DNA from: Guyanagaster necrorhizus
Lineage: Eukaryota > Basidiomycota > Agaricomycetes > Agaricales > Physalacriaceae
Assembly (NCBI RefSeq): GCF_019112545.1
Contig: NW_025064909.1
Location: 62,001-126,000, forward strand
Direction: 5' to 3'
Length of the DNA: 64,000 nucleotides
The translations under genes were made by a program, and so were the position numbers. Positions 59,925-64,000 of this stretch are shown piece by piece (positions within the stretch are counted from its first letter, which is position 1; each line of letters opens with the position of its first letter). Under the pieces are notes generated by a model. It was not told the origin of the DNA, made no database searches, and saw only the letters and a program-made list of their open reading frames with translations.

Positions 59925-61325
59925 ATGTCCCCATCCGACATGTCGTTCATCGAAGAGCGCAGACCAGCTCCTATCGACCGACTTTTTGTCGAAATTCTCA
60001 TTTACATATTTCATCTGTGTATTCTCGACCGCAGTTCTTACTTCGAGCCTTTCGATGTTAATGATTACCAGAGGGGCCCATGGAAGCTTGGGCAAATATG
60101 CTCGCCCTGGAGGCAAATTGCCAACAACATGCCGACTTTGTGGACACATATATCACTTGCCGATGACGGCGTCGTGAAGGAGCCCGTGTCTAGGTTCAAG
60201 ATAGCATTGGAGCGCTCTTCCTACCTCGCCCTGGACCTGGAGTTATCCATTTACTTCAGGTATCCTCTCAAGGTGAAGAGGTCGATCTATCAGCTCGCTA
60301 TTACTCAGTCGTGACGGTGGGAGCACTTAACAATCACCCCTGATCGCGATGCTATTCATTTTTTGCCCGACATTCCTGGCTGTCAGCTTAACAAACTGTC
60401 TCACCTGACAGTCCATTGTCATGAATTGCGGACACCTCAATATATTGATGCATTCCAGGATGCCCCCGCTTTGCATACTGTTGAGCTTCTTACCGACTCC
60501 GCAGGCAACCACTTGGAGCTGCCATAGAATAATATCGTCGCATTCTTCGACTATACGTATCGTGGGTTTCCTGAACGCGTACATCGTGTTATTGATGTGA
60601 TTCAGCGGTGCCCAAACCTGCAGACACTTCATACGCAATTGATATGCTATCCACCCTTGGCACCGGTTAGTATTACCCCTCCGTTTCGATCAAGTTTGCG
60701 CGATCTCACGGCATGTCATAGCGCCATATTTCGGAGCGTAATCTTACCCCAATTAGAGAAAATACGTGTCGTTCCTAGCGCGAATGCACTTTGTCCTGAT
60801 GACGCTCTTCCAGATCTTCCGAGCCTCCTCCAATGCTCGCAATGTTCTCTCGTATCACTCGAGCTTGTCGATGTCATCTTCACTGACATTATTTTTCACA
60901 TTCTCCATTGCACCCCACACATCAACACTCTCAAACTTTCCACACAACGCTGGGCCACCAACTACGATCGCATATTCAAAGCCCTCATTGACCGCTTGGC
61001 TTCCTATCCCTCTACTCAGCAAAGCTTTCTTCCTCTCCTCAGGAAACTTCATATCGCTATCGATGATGTCCTCATAAACACGCCCTGTACTTTCGTTGAT
61101 CATGTTTTCTTTGACATGGTATCTTCTAGATGGAACACTAGGATCTTGTCGGCCGTCACCCTGGATATGTCGGAGCCAGGGAAGGACTTGAGTTGGGGAT
61201 TGACTCAGGAACATATCGAAGAGTTTCGCAAGTACCAAAAAGACGGATTGGATATCAGACTTAACATCTTATGTGTCGATCATGAAGCTCAAGTCCTAGT
61301 CACTAGGAGAAAGAGATACCTCTAA
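59925..61325 (+). pseudogene. F-box protein with LRR-like region, broken by two nonsense codons
   Basis: One uninterrupted reading frame of 467 codons runs from ATG 59925 (MSPSDMSFIEERR) to TAA 61323-61325 except for TGA at 60312-60314 and TAG at 60525-60527. The F-box is near residues 15-65: IDRLFVEILIYIFHLCIL, then RGPWKLGQICSPWRQIA and TLWTHISL, typical of mushroom F-box proteins, which recruit targets to SCF ubiquitin ligases through Skp1. The C-terminal part has leucine-rich blocks (LSHLTVHCHELRTPQY; CSLVSLELVDVIF). The expected codons at the stops are CGA (TQSRRWEHL) and TGG (LELPWNN), both one transition away. The coding frame is otherwise clean, so the loss looks recent. Confidence 0.8.
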
Positions 61326-62794
61326 ACTTTAAATATCATTTCCTCAGTTGTAGAATATTGACCATTGTCGCTGTTGTCTGTCCACTAAATCTGAACGGAC
61401 TACTTAATGGAATGCAGTGATATATTAGTGGCAGGACTCAGGAGAATATGTGCAATGTGCACTCCGGTGATAAGCGGGGTCTTACACCTGTTCTTAGTAC
61501 GTTGATGGGTAAGTAACGGGACACGCATCATCAGAGTAACATTACCATCGGTCGATATTTATCCTTTGTTTAAATCGTTGTTTTTCGACCTGCGAGACGC
61601 AACTTGGGGTAGGGCCTAGGCCCCAGCTTTGAATTTCAAATTTAGGCCAAAGTTGAAGCGGGATTTCCCCGCCTGTGTTCCTTAACGACATCTACCCTGA
61701 AGCGCTTGATTCTTCTGCTTTAGTGCGTGCTCTCTGACGGACGTATGGAACAGGTGTTACAGCGGGGATTATGGCAGTGAAATTGGCTGGAGAAGGCAAT
61801 GGGTAGTGAAGATTGGATAGAGAAATACAAGCTTCATGCTGCCAAACACCTTAAAAACCTCAGTCCTGTGAAGTCTTGATGGCTGTCGATACAGTTTTTC
61901 TATTGACAACTTATTTTAAACTTCAATATCATTATATATACTGTACAAAGAGCCATTACTATTTCATGCATTGTTTTACCAATCTTTTGGATTCTTCTGG
62001 ACGTCCTAGAATTACATTTAACCTGATACTCTTTGTCGGACTGGCGTTACACAACTATTACAGAGGTTGGATGGTGGGTTCGGGTCCCACAGGAATGATG
62101 CGTGTAGTGTTGATCTAGAACAGAAGTTACTCTTCTGCATCGAATAAACAAGAAATCCATACATGAGGGTGCGACCAATAATAGTGGGTCTTGATGTGCT
62201 CGTTTTCCTTACAGAATTTACATTCCTGGTCCTTCGCTTCGTATTTCACTATCGTACGAAGCTGCATTGGCGGGCGAGTACTTCTGGTATCTTAGGAAGT
62301 ATTGGACTGGTCTTATCCGACTGTTTCACGGAAGAAACGCGACAAACCACCGCTTCTCATCTAAAAACTCTCGCTGACTGTTCAAATGTCCGTAAGGCTG
62401 CCAGCCATAACGGTATGTGCACTGGATGGTCTAATCGGAAAAGGAAAAACTTTCGAGTAGTCCCAGGCTCTACTCATGCGCACAGCTACAGCTACTTCTT
62501 GTACAATATGAGAAACCTGATACACGATGGTATGAAATTACCAGGTTTATACGTACTACTATTATTGAGAACAGACTCCCGGTGCCAATACTGAGACCTG
62601 AAAGCCCACATCTGTATATCAAACCAGTGTCCCATCCTCCATCTTCACGCTGGAGCCCTCGGAGAGTCTGGATGTTGATTGCATTTTTCATTTGTAAAGC
62701 TGCACACAATTAGACACATCGCAAAGGCAAGTCCATCTCCTTCCGTTCCAATTTTCTCCGTAACTCTGTCTTTTAGGAGCGGATAGAAACGACT
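61326..62794. other. No convincing gene; one short hydrophobic ORF
   Basis: An open stretch at 62163-62594 (+, 143 codons) begins with a hydrophobic run (IIVGLDVLVFLTEFTFLVLRF) but has no other support. Near 62070-62095 a perfect T-arm-like hairpin gtggg/cccac with loop ttcgggt occurs without the rest of a tRNA. Confidence 0.35.
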
Positions 62795-63364
62795 ATGGAT
62801 TACTGGGTTATTACAGCCGCTAATAAATCGATAGAGGAAGAAGAGGAAACACTCTGCTGTCTCGCAGTACCGCGATCCTTGGATGTACACACGATGGAGG
62901 AGAACTTGGTATACCCATTCCAACGTCTGGTTCATCTCATTTCCCCGACCATAAGAATAGAAGATGCTGAGAGCATTGACACAGACGACGGGGTCGATTT
63001 GTGGCCGAGTTTGGTCAAAGTATGTCTATGTCTACACGTTAGGTTTCGTCCATGGATTCGTGGTGGAGATAGATTCACCTGTATGACTCCGTCTTCGTTC
63101 ACATACATCAACATCTCATCCATCATAGATACCACAACTTCCTCTTTCGCTCGAAATACTGTGAAGCCAGGTGAGGTCGTGTCAAAGTCACAAGGATATT
63201 TAGTCATTGTAAGTTTGCCATCCCCTTTGATCATTATCAGCTCAGCTAACCACGGTGATATATTAGTTCAATCTGCCTGCAAAGAAGTCCCCCTTCCCCT
63301 TCTTGGGCACGTCCAAATCGACCAACGATCTGTAAACCTGTCAGCACCGGTGCCCAAGATATGA
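62795..63364 (+). other. Open reading frame of unknown status, 189 codons
   Basis: The frame is open from 62795 to 63364 with no recognised motif. Its last codons lie in the duplicated segment that also follows 33322, so the end is probably not its natural one. The opposite strand is also open at 63234-62932. I cannot tell which strand, if any, is coding. Confidence 0.25.
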
Positions 63365-64000
63365 ACTCAAGGTCATGGGTTTATATGCAGTATGAGCAGC
63401 TGAGAGAAGTTCTCTTGAATGGATAGTCCAGAGCATTCGGAGTAAGATGCCCTGCATTCTTTTTCTGGTATCCTTGACCTCTGAGTACCGGATTTCCCAG
63501 CAGATTGAGCAATGACCGCTTCAGCTATGTGAAGTCATGGTACACAATGCAATATAGTCCTCGGGAATGCGCAGAGAGTACGTTCTCGCGCTTGTCGTCT
63601 ATGAAAATGGTTCGAGAGGCATCCAGATTCGCTTAAGACAGCGTACAGCGGTAGAAACCCAGATCGGGTTTACGCCTACCGGCTGCAAAGGATGTGAAGA
63701 TGCTATCGAAGATTGACCAATTCATATCCGCCGAAACGCTCCAGAGCGCTTCATAGCCTGGCTGTGATATATTGAACATGGCAAAGACGCACATCGTTTC
63801 GCGATTTTCATCTTTGAGTCCGTGGAAAAAGTTCTCCAGATTCGTGTCCCATTTCAGGGAGGCACAGGAGTCTTCGGCTGCTTTGCGAATGTCGACTGGA
63901 TCGAGGGAGAATTCGTGTCCGAGACGGGCGTAGCATGTCTCCTGGGAGATGCGGCCTTTCTCATACTCGAGCCACGTCGAAGAGGAGAAGTTCAAGAGGG
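63327..64000 (+). repeat. Duplicated segment, copy 2 (pair with 33322-34030)
   Basis: Direct-orientation match to 33322-34030 with scattered substitutions and small indels. It continues past the right edge of the window. Confidence 0.85.
63525..64000 (-). pseudogene. HAD-superfamily hydrolase copy 2, partial at right edge
   Basis: The minus strand reads TWLEYEKGRISQETCYARL, HEFSLDPVDIRKAAED, FAMFNISQPG, RKPDLGFYRCTLS, then TAA (63633-63635) where copy 1 has CAA, then ANLDASRTIFIDDKRENVLSA in the same frame down to a TAG at 63525-63527. The N-terminal motif I lies beyond the window. Unlike copy 1, the segments around WLEYEKG and DDKRENVL are intact, so the two copies were broken independently. 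A single C to T change explains the TAA. Confidence 0.75.

Noticed and set aside
62064..62100. T-arm-like hairpin gtggg-ttcgggt-cccac as a tRNA gene
   Set aside because: The T-arm is perfect, but no matching acceptor strand, D-arm or anticodon arm can be placed upstream.
1..64000. CRISPR arrays, phage or bacterial operons
   Set aside because: No regularly spaced repeats were seen, and gene structure with introns and LTR elements is eukaryotic.

Overview
The window looks like a chromosome segment of a basidiomycete fungus, probably an agaricomycete. The evidence is short (about 47-60 nt) GT-AG introns in the host genes, an RTA1-like multipass gene, an F-box protein of the usual mushroom type, a kinase-like protein with an HG..PRN / DFG signature, and chromodomain Ty3/Gypsy and Ty1/Copia retrotransposons. 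The organism is an inference; no rRNA or barcode locus is present.

Layout. (1) 1-30.5 kb is a stack of nested Ty3/Gypsy (chromovirus-type) LTR elements, almost entirely without CpG. Element P (+, 3382-11398, 448-bp LTRs, TSD aagcc) sits inside element A (-, 1-3381 plus 11404-13017). A sits inside element B (-, 13018 to about 17755, truncated at both ends). A fourth, separate element C (-, 19170-26962, 462-bp LTRs, TSD ctact) is inserted in a cytochrome P450 pseudogene (19085-19169 plus 26968-27415). A degenerate gene of a basidiomycete chymotrypsin-fold family follows (28411-30134). (2) 30.5-34.3 kb is an island with normal CpG: a split, class-II-looking tRNA-like sequence, an intact multi-intron RTA1-like gene and a broken HAD-hydrolase gene. 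(3) 34.3-44 kb is again CpG-poor: a Ty1/Copia element (+, 35381-40763) carrying a solo Gypsy LTR in its reverse transcriptase region (38890-39350, TSD ctagg), then a second P450 pseudogene in opposite orientation (about 41400-42860). (4) 44-64 kb has normal CpG and holds host genes: a pseudokinase-like gene (44659 to about 46540), three related LRR/F-box-associated genes (48598-49804, 52666-53828, 55520-54048), two RTA1 remnants in opposite orientation, an F-box gene broken by two nonsense codons (59925-61325), and a second HAD copy running off the right edge.

Main results. The retroelements carry a CpG-deamination signature: 10 of the 11 sites that differ between the two LTRs of P lie at CpG, and all nine premature stops in P pol are TGA. 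The Gypsy elements appear to be self-priming (Tf1/sushi type): the 11-13 nt just inside the 5' LTR are complementary to the predicted transcript 5' end, and the two halves co-vary between the P/A and C subfamilies. Their Gag begins with a conserved hydrophobic segment in an ORF that overlaps the main gag frame at +1. C has lost the integrase chromodomain through a deletion between short repeats. I found no CRISPR, phage or bacterial content. Exon calls for host genes are mine from splice signals and reading-frame continuity and have no transcript support.
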